Assembly (NCBI GenBank): GCA_033977485.1
Contig: CM066994.1
Coordinates: 44,355,155 to 44,419,154, forward strand
Source of the DNA: Hydrangea macrophylla
Lineage: Eukaryota; Streptophyta; Magnoliopsida; Cornales; Hydrangeaceae
Direction of reading: 5' to 3'
Length of the DNA stretch: 64,000 nt
Part shown: positions 11,485-22,195 of the stretch, in pieces
How positions within the stretch are numbered: the first letter of the stretch is position 1
How the letters are laid out: every line of letters begins with the position of its first letter
Position numbers and translations under genes: made by a program
The notes under the pieces: generated by a model
Told to the model about the DNA's origin: nothing
Database searches by the model: none
The model's input: the letters and a program-made list of their open reading frames with translations, nothing else

Positions 11485-11497
11485 TGGTATTAGAGCT
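11485..11497 (+). promoter_or_regulatory. Primer binding site (initiator tRNA-Met type)
   Basis: TGGTATTAGAGCT directly follows the 5' LTR. It differs by one base from the common plant PBS TGGTATCAGAGC, complementary to initiator tRNA-Met. Confidence 0.85.
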
Positions 11498-11512
11498 ATA
11501 AACTCCTAGACT

Positions 11513-12145
11513 TTGGTTACAACTCTGTTGTATTCCGCTGCCATGCCGGCGGGTGACAATCTTGTCACCCGCTGGATCTCAGTCCAGATATACATCATTC
11601 ATTCCGCTCTCACAGGGGATAGATCTTCCTATGCCATGCTCCGACACCATCGTGGGTCGATCTTCTGGTCCGTGCATCTCTGTATATCCGATTACTTTTG
11701 GTACGCGTATCACGATCCACCGACTCATGTTGATACGACATCTTTAGCCGTGCATCGTGCTCACCTGTCACACTTCATCGGTCAGCGCACTCATCATCCG
11801 TATACTCTCGGCTCTATGCGCTCACTTACCAATGTCAAATTGGTCAGCGCATTCATTGTCGAACAGTCCCCAACTTATGAGGACACTCCCAATTCACGCG
11901 CTCAACCCATCGGATATCTTCTACCAGTGCCCTCATCGCTGTGTGATTCGGTTCACGCGCTCACTTTGTGGTTGAGATCCAGTAATCAGCAGCTTGATGC
12001 TAGTTGTGCCTTATCAACATTGACATTCAATTCAAGTAGATGTTATCTTACCAGTTCTTTCGGTCAGTGTCACGATTACTTGGTTTCAAACTTCAGTCTT
12101 CATTACATTCCTACCTTCAGTTTGTGGGGTGGGGAGGGGTGTTAA
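11513..12145 (+). CDS. 210-codon ORF filling the internal region of the TRIM-like element, unknown product
   Basis: This single open frame runs from 16 bp after the PBS to the polypurine tract and overlaps the first six bases of the 3' LTR. I recognise no Gag, protease or RT motif and no membrane segment or zinc knuckle. The sequence is rich in Ser, His and Leu. Codons are far less AT-rich than the flanking LTRs. Two other frames are also open for 60-70 codons, which weakens the coding case. It could be a relic of a longer copia-like internal region or a captured host fragment. Being open for 97% of a 655-bp internal region is notable but unproven as translation. Confidence 0.35.
   Translation: MVTTLLYSAAMPAGDNLVTRWISVQIYIIHSALTGDRSSYAMLRHHRGSIFWSVHLCISDYFWYAYHDPPTHVDTTSLAVHRAHLSHFIGQRTHHPYTLGSMRSLTNVKLVSAFIVEQSPTYEDTPNSRAQPIGYLLPVPSSLCDSVHALTLWLRSSNQQLDASCALSTLTFNSSRCYLTSSFGQCHDYLVSNFSLHYIPTFSLWGGEGC
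12126..12139 (+). promoter_or_regulatory. Polypurine tract
   Basis: GGGGTGGGGAGGGG lies immediately 5' of the 3' LTR start TGTTAA, as expected for the plus-strand primer site. Confidence 0.85.
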
Positions 12146-12334
12146 ATTATATCATATAATATATTCAGTCACTAATATGATTGATATGAATATATTATAT
12201 GATATATCACGATGTTATTTGATAATGTGATATTCTATATTAATTAGCCTGATCCTCAATGACCTATATGAATGCTCTCAATGTCCTGTGATTAATCATC
12301 CATTCTAAAACAAACACTTCTTTTACATTTAACA
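12140..12334 (+). repeat. 3' LTR of the TRIM-like element
   Basis: A 195-bp LTR from TGTTAAATTATATC to ATTTAACA. The following AAGGC (12335-12339) pairs with AAGGT left of the 5' LTR as a 5-bp TSD with one mismatch. LTR divergence is visible by eye, so the insertion is old. Confidence 0.85.
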
Positions 12335-12339
12335 AAGGC

Positions 12340-14331
12340 ATCACACCAACGTCAGCATAATGACGTGGTGTGCCGGGCTCCCTGAATAATTTCTCCCTTT
12401 GAGGCCCTCTCTCCTATTTAGTAGTACAATTTGGTTGGTGCCCTGAGTATGAGGCATAAAAGTAAGGCCAAAACTAACAAGAAAAATCGATTACGAGACG
12501 TGCACAAACACAAGTGCCTTTCAAGAACGTGCCATATTCAGGAGGTAAATGCCAATTAATCTCCACCACAAAAAATTTGTAGCTATATATATTTATGTAT
12601 GTGTAAGTTTTGTGTGTTGTCAAATATGTATTCATATACTCATAAAAAAATATTTGTATTCATATACGTAGTGTGCGTTTGACGTCCACAGAATTGCAAT
12701 TATGAATTAAGATGTTTAACATAAGCTTATTATAAATTGGTCTATATATATAGTGGCCCTTGATTGTCCTTACTAACAATTTAATTTTGATTAGAAAAAA
12801 ACTTAATAATTTCTCCAAAAACTTGTGATCCCTAACTAATTCAAGGTAGAGAAATTTAGTTTTGACACCACTCGTTATTAGCCTGGAGACACTCATTTTG
12901 ATTCTTTGCCGTTGAGTGACGGTGTCTCTCTCTCTCTCTTGAAATCATTACATATTATATACATATATATATATGCACACATGGGTACAGTTGCCTACCA
13001 GCCAAGTAGTAGACGAATTCAAAGGAATAGAATTCGGCACAGATATCCTTAGGTCATCATTTTCCTCAAATTTTTTTTGAAGTGTGATTAGTCTATATAT
13101 ACAAGTGTGTCTATACAGCACCTAAGTGGACCGATAACAATTGAGAACATGACGAAAACCACCGTCCATATTAAGTGTTGTCTAATTTTGGATAAGTCAT
13201 TTCTGCATTTACAAATTTGACATGGACTAATTTTTAGATAAAATTAGACAGTTTGCGCCGTCCATATTAAAATCTTCTTACACATCTCAACAATATTGTT
13301 CGTACAATGCCCATTGTGGTTTCTTACATCGTCTAGAGAATTCTATGACAGTGACTAAAATGTCATGGTCAATGAAGCCCACCAAAACATTTCATTATTG
13401 GTTTCAGAAAGCAAGGTGAAATTGAAATGTCAATTGTTTGGTTGCTTTCAAGCACTAAATAAATTTTTTTTTTGTTTGTGTGGATTATATGTGAAGCCAT
13501 TGAGAAGAATGATCAAGCAATTGTGTATATTTACAACCAACGAGAATTAAAGTGGTAGAAGATGGATCCAATGTTGATGTTGGTTTTCCCTTTGGCTATG
13601 AATGTGATGTGGACTGAGTCGTTTTACGAACATAAATAAGGAGACTTTTTGTTGAGTGTACGTACGCCTCGTATTGTGCAATTTACTTAACCAAGCAGTT
13701 AGTTTGCTTGAGCGAGTAATCAGTAAAGTTCTGAAGAAAGAGTGCAGTCTTGTTACACAAAGGTTCTAGCTTCTCTGGGCAAGGTCGCACGAATTTGGTT
13801 TCTAAAGTTTGTTTTGGACTACTGTTTTGGTATTTTAAAATGTTGCCCATATTGTCAGTGCATAAATCTTTAATTTCAGAGAAAAAAAGTCAGCCAAAAA
13901 TTAAACAGGAAAAAAAAGTGTAAGATATATACTTTTTACTCTAACATGAAAGATTTCTGCTCTGACAATATAGATGAGGCCCTGTGCTCTCTAGTAGACC
14001 TCCTATATGACTAGTTTATTTAAAAAGTTCGAGAGTCTAAGGCTTATATAAATGAAACTAGACAAAATGTAATATGACTAAATTATTTAAAAAGTTCTAG
14101 AGTCTAGAGCTTATATAAATGAAACTAGACAACATGTTTAGAATGATATGAGAACCTTATTGTGAGAGTATACTAAAGGGTTGAAAATCTTATGGAGTTT
14201 CTTTTGTGTTGGCTCTTGTATTTGAGAGCTTTAACTCTTTGTAGTTGTAATCTTCTTTATATTGTGACGGCCTTTAATGTTTCCCCCCTTGAATGTAGGT
14301 GTTGATATGTACAAAATTGTTCAGTGAAGGC
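12340..14331. other. Intergenic DNA
   Basis: No gene is recognised. It begins with a partial MITE end (to about 12400) and contains a short CT run near 12928 and AT runs near 12960. Around 14180-14330 the sequence resembles the R-U5 part of an LTR (a run of CCCCCC then TTGAATGTAGG), but no boundary can be set. Confidence 0.45.
14009..14135. repeat. 67-bp direct duplication
   Basis: Units 14009-14075 and 14076-14135 share GACTA, TTATTTAAAAAGTTC, GAGTCTA and CTTATATAAATGAAACTAGA. It is a simple tandem pair. Confidence 0.8.
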
Positions 14332-14748
14332 TGTTGTCGTCCCACATCGCTTAGATTTATAAGTAGTATCAGAGCAGGTTATTGTTGGACCCAATTTGTT
14401 CACGTGCTCCACGTCATCCTATCTCAGTCATGCCACACATGCCAGGGCGTGTTGAGATTATTTGTCCCACATCGGGGACTTATAACCTAGCTACTCAATA
14501 TATAAGTTCAAACGGCCACTCCACCCATAGCCAATTGGTTTTGGGTTGGATGCTCCAATTTAACATAGCATCAGAGCCTTGTTTTCCCCCTATCTCCGTA
14601 ATCCACGTGTGTGCCTTTGCAACACGTGTGGGGGTGTGTTGTCGTCCCACATCGCTTAGATGTGTTATTGCATGTGCAGCTTATAAGGCCTTAGTTCCCC
14701 TTTCCTTAACACCTGGGTTTTAAGGAGTTGAATGGGCTGGGCCTTACA
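14332..14748 (+). repeat. Cluster of TRIM LTRs separated by short internal regions
   Basis: Three LTR traces lie head to tail. A truncated one (14332-14365) starts TGTTGTCGTCCCACATCGC. A full one of 116 bp (14450-14565) starts TGTTGAGATTATTTGTCCCA. One of 112 bp (14637-14748) again starts TGTTGTCGTCCCACATCGC. The first two are followed by primer-site remnants (GTATCAGAGC at 14366, TAGCATCAGAGCC at 14566). A GTGTGGGGGTG polypurine tract precedes the third. The short LTRs, GTCCCACATCG motif and ~70-bp internal regions are typical of TRIM elements. Two related LTR types alternate, so unequal recombination or nesting formed the cluster. Confidence 0.7.
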
Positions 14749-15280
14749 AGTAAGGCGAAGCTCCTCTCCTGCGTAATCCAAGAGGTACGCCCAGTATTAT
14801 CTGGTCTCGACCAATAGGTCGGGAATACAGAACGAGCTTCATCACGGGCACGGCCCAGCCTCGTCTCAAGACGTGGTATACCAGTTTCCTACACAAGTTA
14901 GAAGACTAATGAAAAGCGAAGACTGTTTTCTAATGCAATTAGAAAACTCCCACGATTTGTGTTAATCAATCCCAATAAGATTGTATTACCTTATCAATTT
15001 ACTTACCTTGCACGAGGAGGTTTCTTATGCTAAAAGAACCACCTCACCTTCATAGAAGGGGATGACAACTTTATCATATACACACACATAATCCGGCTGG
15101 TCTCTGGTAGCTCCATCCCCACTGTTGGTTCACAAAATCCCCCCGGTGATTTAATATCATAGTGCAAGTGCTCCAACACACACGTGGACGTAGGTCTTTT
15201 CATTAACACGACCGAGCCACATACAAATTCTGTCATCTCATTCTTCTTTTCACCTCTAACTCAAATTTAGGCATCATTAA
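14749..15280 (+). repeat. Probable 5' LTR of the Tat-lineage Ty3/gypsy element
   Basis: This stretch lies between the TRIM cluster and the gypsy primer site. It contains the ACACGTGGACGTAGGTC motif near 15178, common near the 3' end of plant LTRs. The start is not defined, and no matching 3' LTR remains in the window. Confidence 0.5.
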
Positions 15281-15281
15281 T

Positions 15282-15300
15282 TTGGCACCGTTTGTGAAAA
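15282..15300 (+). promoter_or_regulatory. Primer binding site of the Tat-lineage element
   Basis: TTGGCACCGTTTGTGAAAA is a one-step variant of the TTGGCGCCGT-type primer site used by Tat/Athila elements. It sits 42 bp before the first Gag ATG. Confidence 0.65.
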
Positions 15301-15341
15301 CGCCAACTTTTCCTCCAAAAAAAATCTCTTAGTTGATAGTC

Positions 15342-15935
15342 ATGCCTTCGAAGAAGAATAAGAAGACTGCTAACCAACAGATCAAGTGGATTCGCTGGTC
15401 GTGCAACTGGCGGCTCCCATAACTCCCGAGCAGATCACTATGGCCCTTGTACAACTTTTGGAGGTTCAGTGTTAAGCCTAGCTACAATCGAGGCTCTGTT
15501 GGCCTAACAAAATAAGCCCCCGCAGACTACGGAACAACTCGGGAATGATGAGCGTTGTCAGGTCCCTGTACAGATCTGACGACGTGTCCGAACTCCACCA
15601 ACATCCCTCCAGGCAGTGGGACAGTCTGGGAATGATGAATGTAGCTGGGGTCCCATACGAACCCAACAACATGCCCGGGCCAACCCAAACCGCACGGGAG
15701 ATGCCAGAGAGATCATCAATCATTGGTGCGCGGCTAGATGAGAGGGACAAGAGCGATTGACCCGGGAATCTGCCTAGGATTGCCTGGTCAGGAGTCGAAG
15801 TGACCTTAGACATATGATTAACCGAAGTCAAAGTTGAGCCCTATTCCTTAAAGAAGAAACCTCTTCCTCCAACCCGACCTACCATATTGATACCAGACGA
15901 GGTACCGGTCAGGAGGACGTGGCAGCCCGCATGAA
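15342..15935 (+). pseudogene. Ty3/gypsy (Tat) gag, decayed 5' part
   Basis: An ATG at 15342 opens a short basic reading (MPSKKNKKT) that soon hits stops. Fragments in changing frames follow up to the next open stretch. The position after the primer site and before the recognisable Gag segment supports gag, although no domain can be read here. Confidence 0.45.
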
Positions 15936-16622
15936 TTGGAAAAACAGATCGAGAAATTAAGTCAAAAACCAAGTTACAATTTTACCAATACAGAGACTAA
16001 GTCACTGTTCACACATTGGGTCACAAAATTTGCCATTCCGCGCAAATTCAAACAGCCTCATCTTGACTCTTATGATGGGTCCGGAAGTCCGGTCGATCAT
16101 GTCCAGACTTACAAGACTTGGATGGCACTGGTAACAGCCGGTCAATCATTCGTCTTCTTGATGGATGCCTACTCAGGGTACAACCAGATCTGCATGTATC
16201 CCATCACTGACCAAGGAACATATTGCTACAAGGTGTTGCCCTTAGACCTTAAGAATGCCAGGGCAACTTATCAGTGCTTGGTTAACCACATGTTCAGAGA
16301 TTTGGTCGGGAAGACAGTGGAGGTGTATGTTGACGACCTCCTGGTCAAGAGTCAGGCAGAGTCCGACCATCTCGAGCACTTGGCTGAGGTCTTCAACATC
16401 CTAAGAAAATTCTGGATGAGGTTAAACCCGGCTAAGTGTGCATTCACAGTCTCGTTCGGCAAGTTCTTGGGACACCTAGTCAGTAGGCAGGGAATTGAGG
16501 CTAATCTAGAGAAGATCCAAGCCATCATCAACATGCGGTCACCCAAATCAACCAATGAGGTTCAGAGTCTGGCAGGGCGGGTCGCAGCATTGAATAAATT
16601 TGTATCCCGAGCAACCGACTAG
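15936..16622 (+). pseudogene. Gag-RT in-frame deletion fusion, Tat-lineage Ty3/gypsy
   Basis: The 228-codon open frame starts as Gag: a PRKFKQPHLDSYDGSGSPVDH block at residues ~34-54, then Y-K-T-W-M near residue 60. At about residue 65-70 it passes without a break into reverse transcriptase: FLMDAYSGYNQI (residues ~71-82), then the catalytic VYVDDLLVKS (about 129-138). It continues to the FLGHLVSRQGIEA region and stops at 16622. The end of gag, all of protease and the first RT motifs are missing. A deletion of roughly 2 kb therefore joined the two parts and kept the frame. No function is expected. Confidence 0.85.
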
Positions 16623-17160
16623 TGCCTGCAGTTCTTCAAGATCCTCCGCAAAGCCTTTGAGTGGTCAAAGGAGTGTAAAGAGGCATTTTAGGAACTCAAG
16701 AAGTATCTGACATTGTCTTGTCTACTCTCAATGCTCGTACCAAAGGAAGAGTTGTTTCTTTACTTGGCGGTATCACCTTCGGTGGTAAGCTCGACACTAA
16801 TTAGAGATGAGCAAGAGATACAGTGCCCGGTCTACTACACAAGCGGGGCATTCCAGGGCATAGAAAGTTGGTATTCCAACATAAAAAAGTTCACCTTTGC
16901 GCTCATCACCTTAGCACGGAGGCTCCGTCCGTACTTCCAAGCCCATGTTATAGTTGTCCTCACTAATCAGCCTTTGTACATGATTATGTCCCAATCTGAA
17001 ACATCCGAAAAACTTATGAAGTGGGCATTGGAATTATAAGAGTTCGAGGAAGTTTACAGACCTCGAACAGCAATCAAGGGGCAGGCAGTAGCAGATTTTC
17101 TGGTGGAGTTCACCTATCCGGAAGAACCAATCGAAGAGTTTAATCCGCCCGAGCTATAAC
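16623..17160 (+). pseudogene. Ty3/gypsy RT-connection and RNase H, decayed
   Basis: After an in-frame stop at 16621 the pol frame continues. It shows the RT-side RNase H: LFLYLAVS, then a V-Y-Y-T-S-G block, R-L-R-P-Y-F-Q and TNQPL. Stops at about 16690 and 17038 interrupt it. The catalytic residues are hard to place because the first one lies in a degraded stretch. Confidence 0.78.
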
Positions 17161-17630
17161 ATGGCATCCCGACTTGGATACTTTATGTGGACGGATCCTC
17201 CAACATACAGGGCAGCGGGGCAGAAATCATCTTAACCACACCTGATGGAATCCAGCTCGAGTATGACCTAAGATTCGGGTTCCAGGCTTCCAACAATGAA
17301 GCCGAGTACGAAGCCTTGTTGGTCGGGCTGCATTTAGCTATCTCAGTGGGCATACAACAAGTACAAGAGTACAGTGACTCCAAGTTAGTTATCAATCAAG
17401 TATGATAGGAGTATAAAGCTTGGGAATATAACATGGTGACCTACCTAGCCCTTGTCAGGGCGGTTACTAGCAAACTCAAAGGGTTCTCTATTACACAAAT
17501 CCTAAGGGAAGAAAACACATGGGCTGACCGGTTAGCACGCCTTGCATCATCTTCTGGGTCGGACCTTCCCGGGATAAGGGTAGAATACCTACCCGAACCA
17601 GTGTGTCCAACTCAGAAGTTATGGAGGTAA
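17161..17630 (+). pseudogene. Second, archaeal-type RNase H (aRNH, RVT_3), Tat lineage
   Basis: The reading WILYVDGSSN gives the first catalytic Asp, NNEAEYEALL the Glu, and SDSKLVINQV the next Asp, as in plant RVT_3/aRNH domains. A TGA at 17403-17405 breaks it, and the remainder (ILREENTWADRLARLAS) supplies the last conserved Asp region. A second RNase H after the gypsy-type one marks the Tat/Ogre/Retand group. Two stops make this copy inactive. Confidence 0.85.
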
Positions 17631-18888
17631 ACCCGGTCAATTCAGGGCCTAGCTGGATAGACCCTATCATGATGTTCCTTACAACTGAGAGCCTATTGGC
17701 CAGGAAGGATGAAGCTCGATGGGATAAATACCGAGCTTCCAGGTACCACCTCATCAATGCTGTGCTTTACAAGAGGGGATTTTCCATCCCCTACCTCTGA
17801 TGCATATACCCTGCCCAGGTCTAGTAAATCTTGTATGAGATCCATGAAGTTGTATGCGGTAGCCATATTAGAGGCCAGGCACTTTCCCGCAGGGCCCTAC
17901 TACAAGGATAATATTGGCCTACAATGGCCTGGGATTCCCGAGATTATGTTAAGTAGTGTGACAAGTGCCAGAGGTATGTGAACATAATCAACTGCCCGGT
18001 AGAGCCCCAAACTTCAATCCTCAACCCTTGATCATTCACTCAGTAGGTCATCAACATAGTCGGGCCGCTACCCATAGCAAAGGGTCGGGTCAAGTTTGCT
18101 ATCATCGCGGTGGGCTACTTTACTAAGTGGGTCGAAGCCGAGCCTTGGGCAATGATAATTGAGAAGAAAATGGAAAGTTTTGTTGAAAAGAACATCCTCA
18201 GCAGGTTCGATGTGCCCCGGGTACTAGTCAGTGACAATGAAAGACAGTTTGACACACCGGTGTTTAGGCAGTTTTGCTCAGGCTACAAGATATCAAATCA
18301 CTACTTTTCTCTTGAGCATCCTTAAGCCAATTGACAAGCTGAGATAACAAATCGAACAATTTTACAGTCCATTAAAACCAGGCTTGAACAGGCCAAGGGA
18401 CTCTGGGCAGAGGAACTATCGACCCTTTTGTGGGCCTAACGTACTACTCCTCGAGCGGTAACAGGAGAGATCCCGTTCTCACTCACCTATGGCTTTGAGG
18501 CAGTGGTCCCCACAGAATTGGGACTACCAACTTATCGCATGGCAAACTACAGTGAGCAAGGCAACGAGGAAGCCCTCAGAGCAAAGCTCGACCTGATAGA
18601 ATAAAAAAGGGATCAGGCATACCTAAAAGTGACAGCATATAAACAGAGGGTCTCACAGTACTTCAACAGTAGGGTAAAGCATCGTAATTTCCAAGTGGGG
18701 GACCTCGTCCTCAAAGTAGTAAATCAGTCCACTAAGATCCCGAGCCACGGGAAGCTTAGACCAAACTGGGAAGGTCCATGTAGGGTTACTCGGGTCAACC
18801 GATCGGGAACATACTAGTTACAGATGCTAGAAGGACAGCACCTGTCACACCCGTGGAACGTGAAGCATCTACAAAAGTACTCTCAATA
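17631..18888 (+). pseudogene. Ty3/gypsy integrase, decayed
   Basis: Pieces in order are a linker with LYKRGFSIPYL, a degraded zinc-binding region (about 17800-17990), then the integrase core reading VGYFTKWVEAEP (about 18110). VLVSDNERQFD follows at ~18215, where the family has D-N-G-x-Q-F, so Gly has become Glu. The C-terminal part reads FQVGDLVLK and GKLRPNWEGPCRV (18690-18785). At least five stops interrupt it. Confidence 0.83.
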
Positions 18889-19834
18889 AATGAGGATCAG
18901 TATTGGTTAGGGACTTATGTTTTCTTTAAACAAGTTATAGCTCTTCCTGAGCAACCGTAGTATTCTTTCATTTTTGAACAAAGATTCTTACTTGCAAACA
19001 ATGTTCCCTAATAGTATTTCACAACAAAAGACCTCAGAATCACACCCGAGGCACCAAAAGACCTCAGGATCACATTTGTGGCATCAAAAAGACCTCATAA
19101 TTACACCCGAGGCATCAAAAGACCTCAGATTTACACTTGAGGCACCATTTTTGCTTAGGTCCATAATCTACGATGTAGGCAAATCCCCCTAGGTAGCTGA
19201 TAATAGTGAACTCGAAAAGACCCTAAAACTACTAACGTTTTAGGTCAGCTACCTACAATCATCACCTCTATTAACACTCGCCTTAGCATAAGCTTGGGGG
19301 GGTAGGAAGGGATAATGGTCTAAACAGGAAGTCACACCGAGCATTTATATGACTTGGAATTAACTAAGTATAAACCCTTAGACATCAAAGCACCCACAAT
19401 GTTCTAAGTCCACGTTGAGATTGTTACAAGGAGCTTGGTTATATCCCAAGCACATACAGATCCCTGACCGAGTTCTATAAGCCTGAAAAATTCTAAGTAT
19501 AATACCTTAGAAAATTTCAAGGTTCTATAGATCCCCTAAAGACCAAGTGTCTCCTACCAATCACAGTTTTAAACCTTTTGCTAAGGCAAGGTTATAATAA
19601 AGCTAAACAACTGGTCAGGCAGTGGCAAACACAAACAGGCAAAAATACATAAGTATAAACATTAACAGTATGCAAAAAGCAACCTCAAGGGGCCTTGTTA
19701 TTACTGGTTTGGAAAGAAGTACATTGCTTGGGGGGACAATATAGCAGCCTCTCCACAAAAAAAAAAAAAAGAAATAAATTTATAGCATGGCAACAATTGG
19801 GTGAAGTGGTCCAGAAGTGGCCGGGGTAGGCTCC
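18889..19834. other. Tat-element region between integrase and antisense ORF
   Basis: Noncoding stretch after the integrase. It holds the 30-bp tandem repeat at 19024-19148 and otherwise no recognisable feature. Confidence 0.55.
19024..19148. repeat. Four-copy ~31-bp tandem repeat
   Basis: The unit CAAAAGACCTCAG, then a short variable block, then ACCCGAGGCA recurs four times, from 19024 to 19148. It sits just after pol, where Tat elements often carry small tandem arrays. Confidence 0.85.
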
Positions 19835-21830
19835 TCACTCAGGATCATCCACGAAGACTATGTCACCCTCGGTCTCCACGACCTCTTCGTTGGGACTAGC
19901 ATCCCCGATAAGCACCTCTTCCACAACGGCAGCTCCCTCAACAACAGTGGGCTCTACGTCCCAGTAGTTGGAGTCCGCTCTCGAGTTAACGGTAAGGTCC
20001 CACTCTGGAAGGTCTAGAGCCACCCTTTTCTTCAAGTCCGCGTAGGCCTGAGAGAAGCCGTCGTTGAAGTCGTCATCATGGGATCTCTCCACCCCCTCCC
20101 GCGCAGTTAGTGCCTTAGCCAGGGCCTTCTTCTCTACCTCTATAGTTGACAGACTCTCCCGAGAGGTGCTCAGCTCCATCAGGGCGGTCACCAGCTCTGC
20201 CTGAGCTGCACCCAGGCTTAGGGCCATTCCCTTTACCTTTTTCATCTCCTGAGCCAAGGCATATTCCTTGGCCTCCAATGCTACCCTCTCACTAGAAAGA
20301 GCAGTCTCAGCAACGGCTGCCCTCTCAGCTAGGCCAGGCAGGTATGACTTGGCCCCGGTAGCTATGCAACTGACCTATAAAAAGAAGAGCAGAAATCGAT
20401 CGGTCATACAAAGCAATTACTTAATAAGTTAACAAAAAAATAGAAGGAGATGGGGCTAGCTACTTACAAAGTGAGAGATGCTATAGAGCCACCACAGGAG
20501 TGCCTATGGGGGGCATCCCCACACATATCTTGACCTTAGTCGGGAGAAGAACCGGTTGGATTCTCTCTCGAATCTCTGAGGACTCCGCTATTGGGACCTC
20601 GAACGGTATGTCCCTCCTAGGGGTAGCGTCATGCACCACTTCTACCCTCAGAGTCGACGTCCCGGTCAGTTCCTGGTGAGGCCCGTGTCTTAAGCGCTTG
20701 AGTTGCTGATTGCTGGTGGCGGGTTCAGCAAAGGGCCTCTTCTTCCTCTCGCCCACCCGAGCGGTCGCGGTGGCCTCCTTCTCCCTCAATGCTTCGGGAT
20801 CTCTTGTCGAGGCCATTTCTGTAGAAAAGGGAAAACAGGCAGGTAAGTAATTGGACAAGCACTGAAAAATGGTTGAAGAAGCAGTAAAACGGATCTGAGA
20901 GGTAAGAACTTACCAGGAATAATCGGAGGAAAGATGGGTGCTTCAAAGGGCTTGTCTAGCTCGTAGCTAACTTTTTGGGCTTCCATCCTAGTTAACAAGT
21001 CAACAACATTTGTGGAATCCTCAGCCAAGGCCTTAATCATATCCTAGCACTTGTCAGGAATTCTCGGTAGGTTGGTCGACCACATTGCAAAATAGAATAA
21101 TTATCGGTTAGTCCAACAGAACTAACAAGACCAGAAGGAAAACAGATGCAAGACTGGAGCTTACTCCTCAACTATCCCGCCCAGGAGGTCCTCAGTTGAA
21201 TTCCCAGAGCGCTATCATAGAGCCCAAGGGTGAAAACTTGGAAGAACTTTTTCTTCCATATCTTGTTATTGCTCGGGCACTTATCAATTATTTTCCTCCC
21301 CTACCGGGCTCCTAGAGGAAAGAAGCCAATCTCCCTGTGTAACGAGAATGGTCGGTGGGCATAGAATAACTCCTGAAGGTTAAGTTCATACCCAAGGACT
21401 TGGGGCCAGAGATGTATGGCCTCCCTACAAAATTTCCACCCATTCGGGCCGAGCTGCCTGGGAGCAATGCTTAGGTAGATCAGCACATCCCGAGCAACTG
21501 GGTGAAGAGGGTGGCGAAGGCCCACCATAAATGCATCCTCAATTCCTCATAGAGGGTGATGAAGCCCGGCTGGTGCTGATGAGCCCCACTGATCAGTATT
21601 GCTAAGGACCAGTGACTGGGAATATGTTATCTATCCCTAAGTTTGCCCAAGTCAGAGGCAAGCAGACTGCTGGGAATCCATTCGTAAGAGAAGGTGACGT
21701 CGGGACTGTCAGAGGTCGATGCCTCACCGCTCGACCCCCTCACCCCAGAGGCTACTTGGAGCCCCTAGTCCATGTCATCGTCAGACACCTGAATAAGGAT
21801 CCTACCTTCACTATGGTAATCTGACAGAGT
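19835..21830 (-). pseudogene. Antisense ORF of the Tat element, intron-containing, PF04195-like N-terminus and coiled-coil C-terminus
   Basis: Read on the minus strand, the 5' part (about 21830-21300) gives F-I-T-L-Y-E-E, then LHPVARDVLIYL, LGPNGWKF and ELFYAHRPFSL. That pattern is known from the 'putative gypsy type transposon' family PF04195. A middle exon reads MASTRDPEAL to about 20468. The last exon (about 20375-19835) is a long Ala/Glu/Leu-rich coiled coil with an acidic tail ending VFVDDPE. Between them lie plausible plant introns: donor GTAAGT near 20912 with acceptor TTTTCTACAG near 20820, and donor GTAAGTAG near 20465 with acceptor TTTTTATAG near 20377. Stops and one weak acceptor (near 21080) suggest decay. 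Function is unknown in the family. Confidence 0.7.
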
Positions 21831-22195
21831 CAGTGAAGGAGGGTCCAAGCTAGTGCTTTAGATCCCAGACTTGGATTGCTCATCCTCCGATCGGGAAGAC
21901 AAGTTAAAATCAGAATGACACATTTCTAAGGTCTCGATGATAGGACAAGGAAGCAACTGACGACCTATGTAGGGGTCAAGAACCCCCAACTTGAGATACA
22001 GGGGTGGAAGGACCAAGAGCCTGGTGCCAGTTTGGTTGGGGTATCAACCAAACTAGGTATACACAACAGAAGGCCGATCAATATGCCTTGACGTCTATAA
22101 ATTAAGCCAAGCACAAGGCTTAGGCCAGCTTGGTCACGAAGTCAATGGCATAAAGGTACACTCAGCAAGTCGAGCTACCAAAAAAAATAACACAA
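21831..22195. other. Distal Tat-element sequence, 3' LTR not found
   Basis: No coding sequence. I found no copy of the 14749-15280 stretch here, so the Tat element seems truncated where the minus-strand gypsy LTR begins. Confidence 0.45.

Noticed and set aside
14382..14723. 113-codon open frame
   Set aside because: It spans TRIM LTRs, primer sites and internal spacers, so it is not a gene.
14332..14748. Cassandra-type TRIM carrying a 5S rRNA sequence
   Set aside because: No 5S-like A box, IE or C box sequence is visible in the LTRs.
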